Origin: Qipengyuania sphaerica | GTDB taxonomy: Bacteria; Pseudomonadota; Alphaproteobacteria; Sphingomonadales; Sphingomonadaceae | Assembly (NCBI RefSeq): GCF_019711595.1 | Contig: NZ_JAIGNR010000001.1 | Span: 310,001-374,000 of the forward strand | Direction: 5' to 3' | Length of the DNA stretch: 64,000 bases | Shown: piece after piece, positions 1 to 8,090 of the stretch | Layout: every line of letters starts with the position of its first letter | Position numbering within the stretch: the stretch's first letter is position 1 | Made by a program: the position numbers and the translations under genes | The notes under the pieces: generated by a model | The model's database searches: none | Told to the model about the DNA's origin: nothing | What the model saw: only the letters and a program-made list of their open reading frames with translations

Positions 1-48
1 CGGCTCTAGGCGATTGCCCTTACCAAATCGTGTGCTAGGGGCAGCGCC

Positions 49-1062
49 ATGGACAAAGTCACGAAAGTGCCGGTGCTGGTCACCGGGGGCGCAGGCTATA
101 TCGGCTCGCACGCGGTGCTGGCGCTGAAGGACGCGGGCTGGCCGGTCGCGGTGATCGACAACCTTTCGACCGGGTTCGAGTTTGCCGTGCCGGACGATGT
201 GCCGCTTTACGAAGGCGACATCGCCGATGCGGTGCTGCTCGCGCGGATTTTCGCCGAACAGGGCACGAAGGCGATCATGCATTTCGCCGGATCGATCATC
301 GTGCCCGAATCGGTCGAACAGCCGCTCAAATATTACGAGAACAACACGGTGAAGAGCCGCGCGCTGATCGAAGCGGCAGTGAAGGGCGGGGTGGAGCACT
401 TCATCTTCTCCTCCACCGCGGCGACTTACGGCATTCCCGAAAGCTCGCCGATTTCGGAGGATTCGCCCAAGAGCCCGATCAATCCCTATGGCTGGTCGAA
501 GCTGATGACAGAGCAGATGCTCGCCGATGCCAGCGCAGCGCATGGCTTCAACTTCTGCGCATTGCGCTATTTCAACGTCGCCGGTGCCGACCCGCAGGCG
601 CGCAGCGGCCAGTCGACCGCGGGCGCAACGCACCTCATCAAGGTCGCCTGCGAGGCAGCCACCGGCAAGCGCGACAGCGTGGCGGTGTTCGGGACCGACT
701 ACGAAACGCCCGACGGCACGGGCGTGCGCGACTATATCCATGTCAGCGACCTTGCGAATGCGCATGTCCTCGCGCTCGAAGCGCTGATCGGCCAACCCGA
801 CCGCTCGCTCACCATGAACTGCGGTTATGGCAAGGGTTTCTCGGTGCTCGAAGTGCTCGACGCGGTCGACCGGGTGACCAATGCGAAGATCGAGCGCGTC
901 ATGCAGCCGCGCCGCGCGGGCGATCCGGCAGAGCTGGTGTCCGATCCCAGCCGCATCCGCGCCACCGTGCCGTGGCAGCCCAAGCACGACGACCTTGGCG
1001 AGATCATCGGCCATGCGCTGCAATGGGAACGCAAACTCAGCGAAATTCGCGGAATTACTTGA
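49..1062 (+). CDS. galE: UDP-glucose 4-epimerase
   Basis: Interconverts UDP-glucose and UDP-galactose in the cytoplasm, supplying sugars for surface polysaccharide. The 337-residue length is normal for GalE. The NAD-binding Rossmann motif GGAGYIGS lies at residues 13-20, the SST segment at 121-123 supplies the catalytic Ser/Thr, and the YxxxK pair is Tyr147/Lys151 in NPYGWSK. The C-terminal part has the usual substrate-domain pattern RRAGDPAELV near residue 285. Only 48 nt precede it in the window, so its upstream partner cannot be judged. The next gene, rpmJ, begins about 90 nt downstream and is probably transcribed separately. Confidence 0.96.
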   Translation: MDKVTKVPVLVTGGAGYIGSHAVLALKDAGWPVAVIDNLSTGFEFAVPDDVPLYEGDIADAVLLARIFAEQGTKAIMHFAGSIIVPESVEQPLKYYENNTVKSRALIEAAVKGGVEHFIFSSTAATYGIPESSPISEDSPKSPINPYGWSKLMTEQMLADASAAHGFNFCALRYFNVAGADPQARSGQSTAGATHLIKVACEAATGKRDSVAVFGTDYETPDGTGVRDYIHVSDLANAHVLALEALIGQPDRSLTMNCGYGKGFSVLEVLDAVDRVTNAKIERVMQPRRAGDPAELVSDPSRIRATVPWQPKHDDLGEIIGHALQWERKLSEIRGIT

Positions 1063-1153
1063 CCAGAATCACCACCGCCGCTAACGGGCGCGCTTGAAAT
1101 CGGCGCGTCGGGGCACCATCTCCGGCGCGTATTTATTTGACCAGAGAGATACG

Positions 1154-1279
1154 ATGAAGATCCGCAACAGCCTCAAGTCGCTCAAGAGCCGTCACCGCGA
1201 TTGCCGCGTGATCCGTCGTCGCGGCCGCACTTACGTTATCAACAAGACTAACCGCCGTTTCAAGGCCCGCCAGGGCTAA
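1154..1279 (+). CDS. rpmJ: 50S ribosomal protein L36
   Basis: A 41-residue very basic ribosomal protein of the large subunit. The sequence starts [16 protein letters not shown] and ends NRRFKARQG, the pattern of the zinc-free L36 form: only one Cys is present, so the CxxC...CxxH zinc ribbon of the other L36 type is absent. The ATG at 1154 follows an AGAGAGA purine stretch. An in-frame extension up to 1094 exists but has no homology-like content. A GC-rich hairpin follows the gene. Confidence 0.95.
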   Translation: MKIRNSLKSLKSRHRDCRVIRRRGRTYVINKTNRRFKARQG

Positions 1280-1321
1280 GCTTCGGCTGCGCGGAAGCAA
1301 TTCCGCGACATGTCTTTCAAC

Positions 1322-1361
1322 CGGCCCGGCTCCCGATGGGAGTGCGGGCCGTTGATGTTTG
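1322..1361 (+). terminator. Probable rpmJ terminator
   Basis: CGGCCCG (1322-1328) pairs with CGGGCCG (1345-1351), and CTCCC/GGGAG extends the stem inside. A weakly T-rich tail (TTGATGTTTG) follows. The stem is strong but the U tract is poor, so it may be only partly effective. It also lies just upstream of the HAD gene. Confidence 0.5.
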
Positions 1362-1371
1362 AGGTGACGAG

Positions 1372-1986
1372 ATGAACCACGAACTGGTCGATGCCGTCGT
1401 CTTCGACGTCGGGCGTGTGCTCTACCATTGGGAGCTGCGCCACCTGTTCGGGAAGATGGTGGGCGATCCCGCGCGGCTCGAAAAACTGCTGGGCGAAGTC
1501 GTGACCGAGGAATGGCATTTCCTCCACGATGCGGGCCGGCCGCTGTCGCAGATGGTGCCCGAACGCATCGCGCTATATCCCGAATTCGCCGAGGAAATCC
1601 GCGCCTACGCCACGCGTTTCAACGAGACCATTCCGGGTCCGGTCGAGGGCAGTCACGAGCTGGTCGAGCGGCTGGACGCGCGCGGCGTGCCGCTGTTCGC
1701 GATCACCAATTTCGGCGCGGAGTTCTGGGCCGGTTTCCGCCCGCAGCACCGCATCTTCGACCGCTTTCGCGATATCGTGGTTTCCGGGCAGGAGCGCATT
1801 GCCAAGCCCGATCCGGCGATCTTCGCGCTATCGGCCAGGCGCTTCGGCCACGATCCTGCGCGCATGCTCTTCATCGACGATAATCCAGCCAATGTTGAAT
1901 CGGCGCGGGTGAGCGGGTGGCAAGTCCATCACTTCACCCATGCGGCCTCGCTCGAAAGCGATCTTGCCGCACGCGGGTTGATCTGA
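1372..1986 (+). CDS. HAD family hydrolase (YihX-like phosphatase)
   Basis: A 204-residue haloacid-dehalogenase-fold hydrolase, probably a small-molecule phosphatase acting in the cytoplasm. The nucleophile motif is VFDVGRVLY with Asp12. The second position of the DxD motif is Gly, as in the YihX group (FDxGxV). Motif II is AITNFG, motif III Lys lies in AKPDPAIF, and motif IV is FIDDNPANV. The cap is a helical insertion between motifs I and II, typical of subfamily IA. The start ATG has a GAGGTGACGAG purine leader. The substrate cannot be told from the sequence. It is not obviously co-transcribed with rpmJ. Confidence 0.88.
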   Translation: MNHELVDAVVFDVGRVLYHWELRHLFGKMVGDPARLEKLLGEVVTEEWHFLHDAGRPLSQMVPERIALYPEFAEEIRAYATRFNETIPGPVEGSHELVERLDARGVPLFAITNFGAEFWAGFRPQHRIFDRFRDIVVSGQERIAKPDPAIFALSARRFGHDPARMLFIDDNPANVESARVSGWQVHHFTHAASLESDLAARGLI

Positions 1987-1990
1987 GGCA

Positions 1991-2021
1991 CAAAAAAGCC
2001 CCGGCGGAGATGCGCCGGGGC
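1991..2021 (-). terminator. Terminator of the CC_3452-family gene
   Basis: A 9-bp stem GCCCCGGCG (1998-2006) / CGCCGGGGC (2013-2021) with a 6-nt loop. Read on the minus strand it is followed by TTTTTTG, so it is a strong intrinsic terminator for the minus-strand gene that ends at 2071. Confidence 0.85.
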
Positions 2022-2070
2022 CAGTGTTTCCACCCGATGGAGAGGGGGTGGGGGAAGGGTGTGCGGTGGT

Positions 2071-2412
2071 TCAGCCGTTGCACTTGGCCAGCTTGTCAGC
2101 CTCGATCGCTTCGCCCTTGACGGTGAAGCTGGCGATATCGCCGGTGTCGCGCTGCAGTTCGCGGCACACGCGCAGCGGGCGCGAGGTGCTCTTCTTGGCG
2201 ACACAGGTCGTGCCTTCGCAAGTCCACGCAACACCGCCTGCGATGACCGTGCGCTCGGTGGCGGGCTGGGTCAGTTCGGCGCGGTAGAAGGGCGAATTAC
2301 CTGCGGCAGAAGCGGCGACCGGGGCAGTGAGGGCGCCGAAGCCGACGGCGGTGTAGAGGACAGCTGCAGCGAACACGCCGAGCTTGGTGGAGGGGGAGTT
2401 GGAGAGGGTCAT
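2071..2412 (-). CDS. CC_3452 family small exported protein
   Basis: A 113-residue protein with an N-terminal signal peptide (hydrophobic stretch about residues 11-36, cleavage near AASA-AG). The mature part has three Cys (in WTCEGTTC and RVCREL) plus a C-terminal CNG, suggesting disulfides in the periplasm. The pattern YRAELTQPA...VAWTCEGTTCVA matches a small family common in Caulobacter and sphingomonads whose function is unknown. It is transcribed divergently from the HxlR-type regulator, with a roughly 190-nt AT-rich spacer, so the regulator may control it. It has its own terminator. Confidence 0.82.
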   Translation of the reverse strand: MTLSNSPSTKLGVFAAAVLYTAVGFGALTAPVAASAAGNSPFYRAELTQPATERTVIAGGVAWTCEGTTCVAKKSTSRPLRVCRELQRDTGDIASFTVKGEAIEADKLAKCNG

Positions 2413-2512
2413 TGTCTGTCCGCCTTTTCGAATGTTGCGTTTTCAACAACAGCGCTTGCGGAAACTGCAATATCAGTTTCTGTTTGCAACTGGTTGCGAA
2501 TCGCTACCTATA

Positions 2513-2584
2513 TAGATAAGTTGCATTCCACAACCCTTTTTTGAAAATATTTGGCTTGAGACGAATTCCAGCTAGATAGGTTGC
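2513..2584. promoter_or_regulatory. Divergent promoter region with paired direct repeats
   Basis: TAGATAAGTTGC (2513-2524) and TAGATAGGTTGC (2573-2584) are 11/12 identical direct repeats spaced exactly 60 nt apart. They lie in an AT-rich region between the divergent CC_3452-family gene and the HxlR-type regulator. They are candidate operator half-sites for that regulator. This is inference from position and repetition only. Confidence 0.4.
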
Positions 2585-2602
2585 TGGAAGAGGACTGAAT
2601 TT

Positions 2603-3154
2603 ATGGGCGATATCCGCGAACCCTTGCGTGAACTGACCGAATGCGGCCTGCCGCAAGCACTTGAGGTCATGGGCGAACGCTGGAGCTTCATGATCCTGCG
2701 CGCCAGCTTCAACGGGCTGCATCACTTCGAGGAATTTCTGAGCGAGTTGGGAATTGCGCGCAATATTCTCTCGAATCGCCTCGCAAAACTGGTCGAACAC
2801 GGCATCCTCAAGCGCGATCCGTGCCCCGACGATCGCCGGAAGATCGAATATCGCCTGACCGAAAAAGGCTTTGACCTGTTGCCCGCCATGGTCGCGCTAC
2901 GCCAGTGGGGCCAGAAATACGGTGCGGAAGTGATCGAGAACCCCGTGCTGGTCGACGAACGCGATCGCCTGCCGATCGGCCCGACCTCCATCCTGAGCCA
3001 CGATGGCCGTATTCTTGGACCTGCCGACCTCTATTTGGTCGAGCGCGGCGACTTGGGTGTGCGGGCCGATGGCAGCAAGGCGACTCCGGGCAAAGGACTG
3101 GAGACAGGCTCGGTGGTCGACATCGCCTCGGCCAAGTCGCGCAGCGCCGCCTGA
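2603..3154 (+). CDS. HxlR-family winged-helix transcriptional regulator
   Basis: A 183-residue DNA-binding protein. Residues about 10-105 form the HxlR/MarR-like winged helix: Cys near residue 15 in TECGLP, then GERWSFMILR, FLSELGIARNILSNRL as the recognition region, and the wing DPCPDDRRKIEYRLTEKG. About 75 further residues form a C-terminal tail that is longer than in a minimal HxlR protein. The ATG is preceded by GAAGAGGAC. It is divergent from the CC_3452-family gene and its stop overlaps the start of the next small gene. Family proteins often sense redox or reactive electrophiles through the N-terminal Cys; that is family knowledge, not shown here. Confidence 0.88.
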   Translation: MGDIREPLRELTECGLPQALEVMGERWSFMILRASFNGLHHFEEFLSELGIARNILSNRLAKLVEHGILKRDPCPDDRRKIEYRLTEKGFDLLPAMVALRQWGQKYGAEVIENPVLVDERDRLPIGPTSILSHDGRILGPADLYLVERGDLGVRADGSKATPGKGLETGSVVDIASAKSRSAA

Positions 3155-3498
3155 GCGACACTCCTGAAAGAACGCCTGACGGGCGCTACATCATCGTGCG
3201 CGGTCGCCTCTGGCGGGCCAGCAACCCTTCGCTTTCGAAAGAATCGCGCGAATCACTCGTGCGCGAGCTGATGGACGCGCGCCGCGCCGTCGGGGCGGCA
3301 TTGCGCGAAAAAGATGCCGCAGCGGAAAAGGATGCGCGCGCCAAGGTACATGACGTCAAGGTCCGCCTGGGTGAGCGCGGTCCGGTGTGGTGGGACGACG
3401 GTGCACCCGATTACAACCGGTTTTTGCTCAAGAATACGCCTTACGCCGGCGATGAGCGCGCGCGAAATCCGGCGCGGCCTCCGTCGCCTGAACGTTAA
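3151..3498 (+). CDS. Conserved hypothetical protein, probable CTG start
   Basis: A predicted 115-residue, charged, soluble protein, with no family I can name. Reading from CTG at 3151 gives xSDTPERTPDGRYII, followed by VRGRLWRASNPSL, a helical Glu/Arg/Lys-rich middle, and WWDDGAPDYNRF near the C-terminus, which looks like a real protein. No ATG, GTG or TTG lies in frame between the regulator's coding sequence and this point. The first alternatives are GTG near 3190 and ATG near 3271, and both would cut off the conserved-looking RTPDGRY segment. The CTG overlaps the regulator's TGA (CTGA), suggesting translational coupling in one operon. Confidence 0.65.
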   Translation: MSDTPERTPDGRYIIVRGRLWRASNPSLSKESRESLVRELMDARRAVGAALREKDAAAEKDARAKVHDVKVRLGERGPVWWDDGAPDYNRFLLKNTPYAGDERARNPARPPSPER

Positions 3499-3610
3499 CG
3501 ACCTCTTGCCAAAGTGACGTCAAATCCGGCTCTGGCGGTGTGACGTCATCGTTAAAACCATCGCAACACCTTTATGACATATGTTTCGGTGAATCGGGGC
3601 CCTGCGCCCG

Positions 3611-3979
3611 TTGAGCCGGAATGAAAACGTGATCGAAATCGAAGTCCAGAACGAGACGCACCAGACGCAGTTTCGCATCAAGGCGATGAGCGTGCCGCGC
3701 ATTGGCGAAGGCATCCGCCTGAAGGAACCCGACGCGACCTGGGCGAGCTACGACGTGCTCGACGTGTGGTACCAGCAAGCCGATTACGGCGAAGTCTGGG
3801 TGCCCTATCTCCACGTCAAGACCACCCCTTCGGATGGCCACGCCGCGCCTGCACCCAGCGCCGGAGCGCAGGAAATGCCCAACCAGGCCATGCCGATCGC
3901 CGATTTCCTCGCCAAGTTCGAGGGCGACCACGAGCATGAAACGGTGAAGCTCAACCTCGACATGAGCGAGGAAGACTAA
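3611..3979 (+). CDS. Small acidic hypothetical protein
   Basis: A 122-residue protein from a TTG start at 3611; a GTG at 3629 is an equally possible start. The first 75 residues look like a compact beta-rich domain (VIEIEVQNETHQTQFRIKAM, VLDVWYQ, GEVWVPYLHV). A Pro/Ala linker follows, then a C-terminal acidic helix with MPIADFLAKFEGDHEHE. I do not recognise the family. Its last 110 nt are duplicated at 5111-5220 on the other side of the hydrolase gene with almost only synonymous differences. Confidence 0.75.
   Translation: MSRNENVIEIEVQNETHQTQFRIKAMSVPRIGEGIRLKEPDATWASYDVLDVWYQQADYGEVWVPYLHVKTTPSDGHAAPAPSAGAQEMPNQAMPIADFLAKFEGDHEHETVKLNLDMSEED
3870..3979 (+). repeat. Duplicated gene 3' end, copy 1
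   Basis: The last 110 nt of the 3611-3979 gene, including the stop codon. It aligns without gaps to 5111-5220. By eye the differences are six synonymous third-position changes, one Asp-to-Gln change in the last codon, and TAA against TAG. Confidence 0.9.
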
Positions 3980-3985
3980 GCCGAT

Positions 3986-5026
3986 TTACGGTATCCGGAA
4001 GCGATCGAAAAAGGCGATCGTGCGCGCCAGCATATCCGTGCGGTTGAGAGTGATGGAATGCGTGTCGCCGTGGTAGAGGTGCAGCTCCACAGGAATCCCG
4101 GCTGTCATCATTTTCCCTGCAATAGTCACGGCATCGCTTGGTGAAACGCGCCAATCGTCCGAGCCATGGAAAATGATCGCGGGCGCTGCGATCTCATCGG
4201 CCCACATCGATGCAGAGCGGGCCGTCAGGGCTTCCTCGCGTTTCTCTGCATAGTCCGGGATACGCGCCGGAAAAACCATCGTATCGAATACCGGCCTGCT
4301 CTCCACAAGACGATAGGCATTTCCAAGCCCGCTCCGGATCGCGATGGCCTTGAAAGGCGATTTTCCGCGCGCGAGCATGTAGGTTGTCATGCCGCCTCGC
4401 GATTCACCGAAGGCGAAAATGTTTCGTGTGTCCACGAAACCGAGATTTTCGGCGAGCGGCAGCAATGCCCGGACATCATCGAGGTCGCGGCCACCGAATT
4501 CATCCAAGCCCTCGCTGCCCGGCCCACCCCGATATTGCGAGGCGAGCACGACGTAGCCCGCGCGCAGGAAATCGTGCCAGCCCCAATTGTGCCATGGCCG
4601 CATCGGGCCGAAGTCGGCATTGCCGCCCCGATTTGCGATGATCAGCGGCAGGCTGCCCCCTCTCGTGTCGGCAGGCTTCCAGAGGAAGCCGCCGATCTCC
4701 AGGCCATCGCTGGCATAGGTGATCTGAAGGCATTCGAACCCTTCGTAAGCTATTTGGCTTTCGACTGTTTCCCGGTCGTCCAGCATCTCCACAAGCAGGT
4801 CGTCGGCGACGGCCGGCATCTGTATCCCCTCCGCTGCGGCCAAGGCGACTTCCTCGGCCAAATAGGCTCGCGCGCTGTCGATATAGTGCTCGTACGACTC
4901 GACCGGATTGGGCGGACACGGCTTCGACGAAAGCAACGTGCCATCAGGTGCATCGGTTCGAGAGGACGCCGGCGAAGCGGCGATGGCGCACGCCGTGGCC
5001 AGGCACATGAACAGGCTACGGATCAT
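3986..5026 (-). CDS. Exported S9-type alpha/beta hydrolase (prolyl oligopeptidase family)
   Basis: A 346-residue secreted or periplasmic serine hydrolase. The signal peptide is MIRSLFMCLATACAIAASPAS. The alpha/beta hydrolase core holds the nucleophile Ser in GESRGG, the acid Asp in HGSDDWRV, and the His in YHGDTHS near the C-terminus. The pattern matches the dipeptidyl-peptidase/acylaminoacyl-peptidase type S9 catalytic domain without a beta-propeller. The start at 5026 is set by the strong AGGAGA leader seven bases upstream; a longer reading to 5104 has no such site. It sits head-on against the 3611 gene and is bracketed by the two copies of that gene's 3' end, so it appears to have arrived by recombination. 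Confidence 0.85.
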   Translation of the reverse strand: MIRSLFMCLATACAIAASPASSRTDAPDGTLLSSKPCPPNPVESYEHYIDSARAYLAEEVALAAAEGIQMPAVADDLLVEMLDDRETVESQIAYEGFECLQITYASDGLEIGGFLWKPADTRGGSLPLIIANRGGNADFGPMRPWHNWGWHDFLRAGYVVLASQYRGGPGSEGLDEFGGRDLDDVRALLPLAENLGFVDTRNIFAFGESRGGMTTYMLARGKSPFKAIAIRSGLGNAYRLVESRPVFDTMVFPARIPDYAEKREEALTARSASMWADEIAAPAIIFHGSDDWRVSPSDAVTIAGKMMTAGIPVELHLYHGDTHSITLNRTDMLARTIAFFDRFRIP

Positions 5027-5110
5027 TGGTCGTTCTCCTACTCCGCCTTGATCTGCGATACCGACGTCACGACCGCGGCGGCTGCCGTCAATAGCCCGGC
5101 GCACGATCGA

Positions 5111-5220
5111 AGGAAATGCCGAACCAGGCCATGCCCATCGCCGATTTCCTCGCCAAGTTCGAGGGCGACCACGAGCATGAAACGGTCAAGCTAAACCTCG
5201 ATATGAGCGAGGAGCAGTAG
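5111..5220 (+). pseudogene. Truncated second copy of the 3611 gene's 3' end
   Basis: This 110-nt fragment encodes the last 36 residues of the same protein (MPNQAMPIADFLAKF, then EGDHEHETVKLNLDMSEEQ and a TAG stop). It has no upstream coding part; homology stops abruptly before AGGAAATGCC. Almost all differences from copy 1 are synonymous, so it was under selection as a working gene before truncation. It is followed by a hairpin with a T-rich tail that looks like the gene's original terminator. Confidence 0.85.
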
Positions 5221-5242
5221 GCAACCGACGTTGCTGCAAGGC

Positions 5243-6082
5243 TTAGGAGGCCGCTCCCATCGCGGGGGCGGCCTTCTTGCTTTGCGGGGTCTTCCCTGCC
5301 TGCCAGCCCAACCATGTCACGGCCGCGCCGATGGCGAGGCCTAGCACCAACCAGATGGCGCTGTCGGTTCGGCCCATTGCCATGAACATCTCTCGCCACC
5401 CGTCCGACAGACGAGCGACGGCAAAGATCGCCATTTGGCCGAAAACCAGCAGTGCCACCCACTTCATCGGCTGCTTTCCGGCAAGCGGGGCACCGCGCCA
5501 AAGCAGGAGGGCGATGCCGAGCGCGACAGTCTGGGCCAGCACAAGCGCCGCGTAGAAAATGTCGGGCGGCGCCTGCGTGCTGCCAAAGGTGATGAACAGG
5601 GGTATCGCGAACAGCCGCGCCAGCATGGGGCCGATCAGTGCGAACAGCGTGCCGATCATCCAACGCGCGTGGACGTGCACGCTGCGCCGCTCTTTGAGGG
5701 CCAGGTAGTAGAACATCCCCATACAAGTGACCGAGAGGAAGTCGTAGGCGCCCAATCCTTCGCCATGCGCCTCGTAGATGATGCTGTCGCCGAAGGCGGT
5801 GTTGTGCGCCATCGACCAGACGACGAGCAGGGCGCTGGAAAAGAACACCGGGAAAAAGAACAGGCTTGCGCGGCCAAGGAGGCGGTGAAGCGCCAGCTTG
5901 TCTCGCCGGTGGGCCGCCCATGCCTGTGCTGCCAAAAGGATCATCCAACCGGTCGCCGTGAAGGCGTGGAAATGCAGCTCCCAGCCCACTTCCGAGATGC
6001 GCCCGAAATAGCCGCGCCAAAAGGCGGGAATAGTGAGCAGGGTCGCAAAAGCTACCCACATATAGGCTTTCTTATAAGGCAC
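5243..6082 (-). CDS. Multi-pass membrane protein (DUF2306-like)
   Basis: A 279-residue integral membrane protein with about seven or eight hydrophobic segments. It carries His-rich motifs in the membrane: FHAFTATGW, the LHRLLGRAS segment after the second helix, and VHVHARWM near the middle. The combination HxxLGR plus paired His resembles the DUF2306/YozB-like group, whose biochemical role is unknown to me; a heme- or quinone-related role is possible but unproven. The C-terminus is a short basic and Ala-rich tail. No partner gene is evident, and the next gene upstream on this strand is the unrelated yifB. Confidence 0.75.
   Translation of the reverse strand: MPYKKAYMWVAFATLLTIPAFWRGYFGRISEVGWELHFHAFTATGWMILLAAQAWAAHRRDKLALHRLLGRASLFFFPVFFSSALLVVWSMAHNTAFGDSIIYEAHGEGLGAYDFLSVTCMGMFYYLALKERRSVHVHARWMIGTLFALIGPMLARLFAIPLFITFGSTQAPPDIFYAALVLAQTVALGIALLLWRGAPLAGKQPMKWVALLVFGQMAIFAVARLSDGWREMFMAMGRTDSAIWLVLGLAIGAAVTWLGWQAGKTPQSKKAAPAMGAAS
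5249..5283 (+). terminator. Terminator-like hairpin behind the remnant
   Basis: GGCCGCTCCC (5249-5258) pairs with GGGGGCGGCC (5264-5273) with one T-G pair, then TTCTTGCTTT follows. On the plus strand it terminates whatever reads through the truncated copy. It overlaps the last codons of the minus-strand membrane protein gene. Confidence 0.6.
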
Positions 6083-6144
6083 AGCATCCCTCCCCGGACG
6101 GTTGGACCGACGGGAATCTGCGCCGCATGCCGGTGGCTGTCAAC

Positions 6145-7653
6145 TCACGCGCGTGGCGGTTGCCTCCGGTAGCTGAGCGCCTCTGCCACGTGAATGCGCC
6201 CCACCTTCTCCGCGCCCGCCAGATCCGCGATCGTCCGCGCTACTCTCAGCATGCGCGTGTAGCTGCGGGCGGAAAGGCGCATGGCGCTGGCGGCCTGCAT
6301 CAGCAATTCGCGGCCCTTCTCGTCGGGTGAGGCGAACTTTTCGAGTGCGTCGCCCTGCAATTCGGCGTTGGTGCGTGCGCCTGCCTTTTCTGCACGCGCA
6401 GTCTGAACCGCGCGGGCTGCAGCAACCCTTGCGGCGACTTCCGCGCTGCCCTCGGCGGGCGGGGGCAGGGCGAGGTCGGCGGCGCTCACGGGATCGACTT
6501 CGACGTGCAAATCGATGCGGTCGAGCATGGGGCCCGATACCTTGCTCTGGTAGTCGGCGGCACATTTGGGGGCGCGCGAACATGCCAGCGCGGGATCGCC
6601 GAGGTGCCCGCAGCGGCAGGGATTCATCGCCGCAACAAGCTGGACATTAGCGGGGAAGGTCACATGCGCATTGGCACGCGCGACGTCGACCGTGTTGGTC
6701 TCGAGCGGCTGGCGCAGCGAATCGAGCACGGCGCGCTGGAACTCTGGCAATTCGTCGAGGAACAGCACGCCGAGATGGGCGAGGCTGACCTCGCCCGGCT
6801 TCACCTTTAGCCCGCCGCCGGTGAGCGCGGCCATGCTCGCCGAATGATGCGGCGCGCGGAACGGGCGGGCGCGGGAGATGCGCCCTTCCTCGAGCAGGCC
6901 GGCGACCGATTGCACCATGCTCACTTCCAGCGCCTCGGAAGGAGAGAGCGGGGGGAGGATGCCGGGCAGGCAGCTGGCGAGCAGCGACTTGCCCGCGCCC
7001 GGAGGACCGATCATCAGCAAGTTGTGCCCGCCCGCAGCCGCGATCTCGAGTGCGCGCTTGGCGGTTTCCTGCCCCTTGACCTGCTTGAGATCGGGCGCGT
7101 TAGCCGGCTCCTCGACCTCTCCTTGCACCGGCTGGGGCAGCTGGCTCGTACCCTTGAGGTGATTGAGCAGGCTGGCGATATCGGGCGCGGCGAGAACCGG
7201 TACGTCGCTCGCCCATTTCGCCTCCGAGCCTTGTGCGGCAGGACACACCAGCCCCTTTTCCTGCTCGCTCGCATGGATAGCCGCCAGCAGCACGCCGGGC
7301 GAAGGCTGCACACGCGCATCGAGCGCCAGCTCGCCGACGACGACCCAGTCGTCCAATTGCTCCGCATCGGTGATCCCCATCGCCGCGAGCACCGCAAGCG
7401 CGATCGGAAGATCGTAATGCGAGCCTTCCTTGGGCAGGTCGGCCGGCGAGAGGTTGATCGTGATCCGCTTGGGCGGCAGCGCGAGGCCCATGGAGGAGAG
7501 CGCGGCGCGTACGCGCTCCTTGCTTTCGCCCACGGCCTTGTCGGCGAGGCCCACGATGTTGAAATTGGGCAGGCCCGGCGCGAGGCTGCACTGGACCTCC
7601 ACGCTGCGTGCTTCCAGCCCGAGATAGGCCACCGTCCGGACCAATGCGACCAC
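6145..7653 (-). CDS. comM: YifB/ComM family Mg-chelatase-like AAA+ ATPase
   Basis: A 502-residue AAA+ protein related to ComM, the helicase that drives branch migration during natural transformation. The N-terminal domain contains [18 protein letters not shown] and [13 protein letters not shown]. The Walker A is [11 protein letters not shown], and Walker B lies in [11 protein letters not shown]. The C-terminal part has Cys pairs ([14 protein letters not shown]) and the usual [17 protein letters not shown]. The GTG at 7653 is preferred: it gives [20 protein letters not shown] as in relatives and has an AGGGGGGA leader. The longer frame to 7719 lacks one. The strand opposes rpmH. Confidence 0.93.
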   Translation of the reverse strand: MVALVRTVAYLGLEARSVEVQCSLAPGLPNFNIVGLADKAVGESKERVRAALSSMGLALPPKRITINLSPADLPKEGSHYDLPIALAVLAAMGITDAEQLDDWVVVGELALDARVQPSPGVLLAAIHASEQEKGLVCPAAQGSEAKWASDVPVLAAPDIASLLNHLKGTSQLPQPVQGEVEEPANAPDLKQVKGQETAKRALEIAAAGGHNLLMIGPPGAGKSLLASCLPGILPPLSPSEALEVSMVQSVAGLLEEGRISRARPFRAPHHSASMAALTGGGLKVKPGEVSLAHLGVLFLDELPEFQRAVLDSLRQPLETNTVDVARANAHVTFPANVQLVAAMNPCRCGHLGDPALACSRAPKCAADYQSKVSGPMLDRIDLHVEVDPVSAADLALPPPAEGSAEVAARVAAARAVQTARAEKAGARTNAELQGDALEKFASPDEKGRELLMQAASAMRLSARSYTRMLRVARTIADLAGAEKVGRIHVAEALSYRRQPPRA

Positions 7654-7866
7654 CTGAATTCCCCCCTGCTTAGAGAAGGCTCTGGCAAGAAGCGTAGCGA
7701 TTGTCGAGACTTGGCCCATCCATATCGGTGCAAGGCGCCTTCAGGCTTGACCTTCGGGCCCGATTTCCTTAAGCGCGCCCTCACGAGAGCGGTCGCCCCA
7801 TGCGGCGGCCCTTTTTCTGTCGGAGCGATTCGCCCGGCGTATTGTGATTTAACGAAGGATCATCCG

Positions 7867-8001
7867 ATGAAGCGGACTTTCCAGCCCTCGAACCTCGTGC
7901 GCGCCCGTCGCCACGGTTTCTTCGCCCGCAAGGCCACCCCGGGCGGCCGCAAGGTTCTCCGTGCACGTCGCAACCGCGGCCGCAAGAACCTCTGCGCGTA
8001 A
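7867..8001 (+). CDS. rpmH: 50S ribosomal protein L34
   Basis: A 44-residue basic ribosomal protein with the classic start [18 protein letters not shown] and the [17 protein letters not shown] end. It opens the conserved rpmH-rnpA-yidD-yidC-engB run. A terminator-like hairpin between it and rnpA suggests part of the rpmH transcript ends early, giving the ribosomal protein excess over RNase P protein. Confidence 0.98.
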   Translation: MKRTFQPSNLVRARRHGFFARKATPGGRKVLRARRNRGRKNLCA

Positions 8002-8050
8002 TCGACTGACCGGCTGCGCTTCGGCGCGCCTGTCATCGCGATAACAAAAG

Positions 8051-8077
8051 CGGGCTCCCATCGGGGGCCCGTTTTGC
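8051..8077 (+). terminator. Attenuating terminator between rpmH and rnpA
   Basis: CGGGCTCCC (8051-8059) pairs with GGGGGCCCG (8063-8071) over a 3-nt loop, followed by TTTTGCG. A short A tract precedes it, so it could also work on the other strand. Since rnpA starts only about 15 nt later, it likely attenuates rather than ends the operon. Confidence 0.7.
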
Positions 8078-8090
8078 GTATCTGCATTCC

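Noticed and set aside
5088..6059. Second minus-strand frame overlapping the DUF2306-like gene
   Set aside because: It is rich in Arg and Pro and has no membrane pattern, unlike the frame 5243-6082, which has clear helices.
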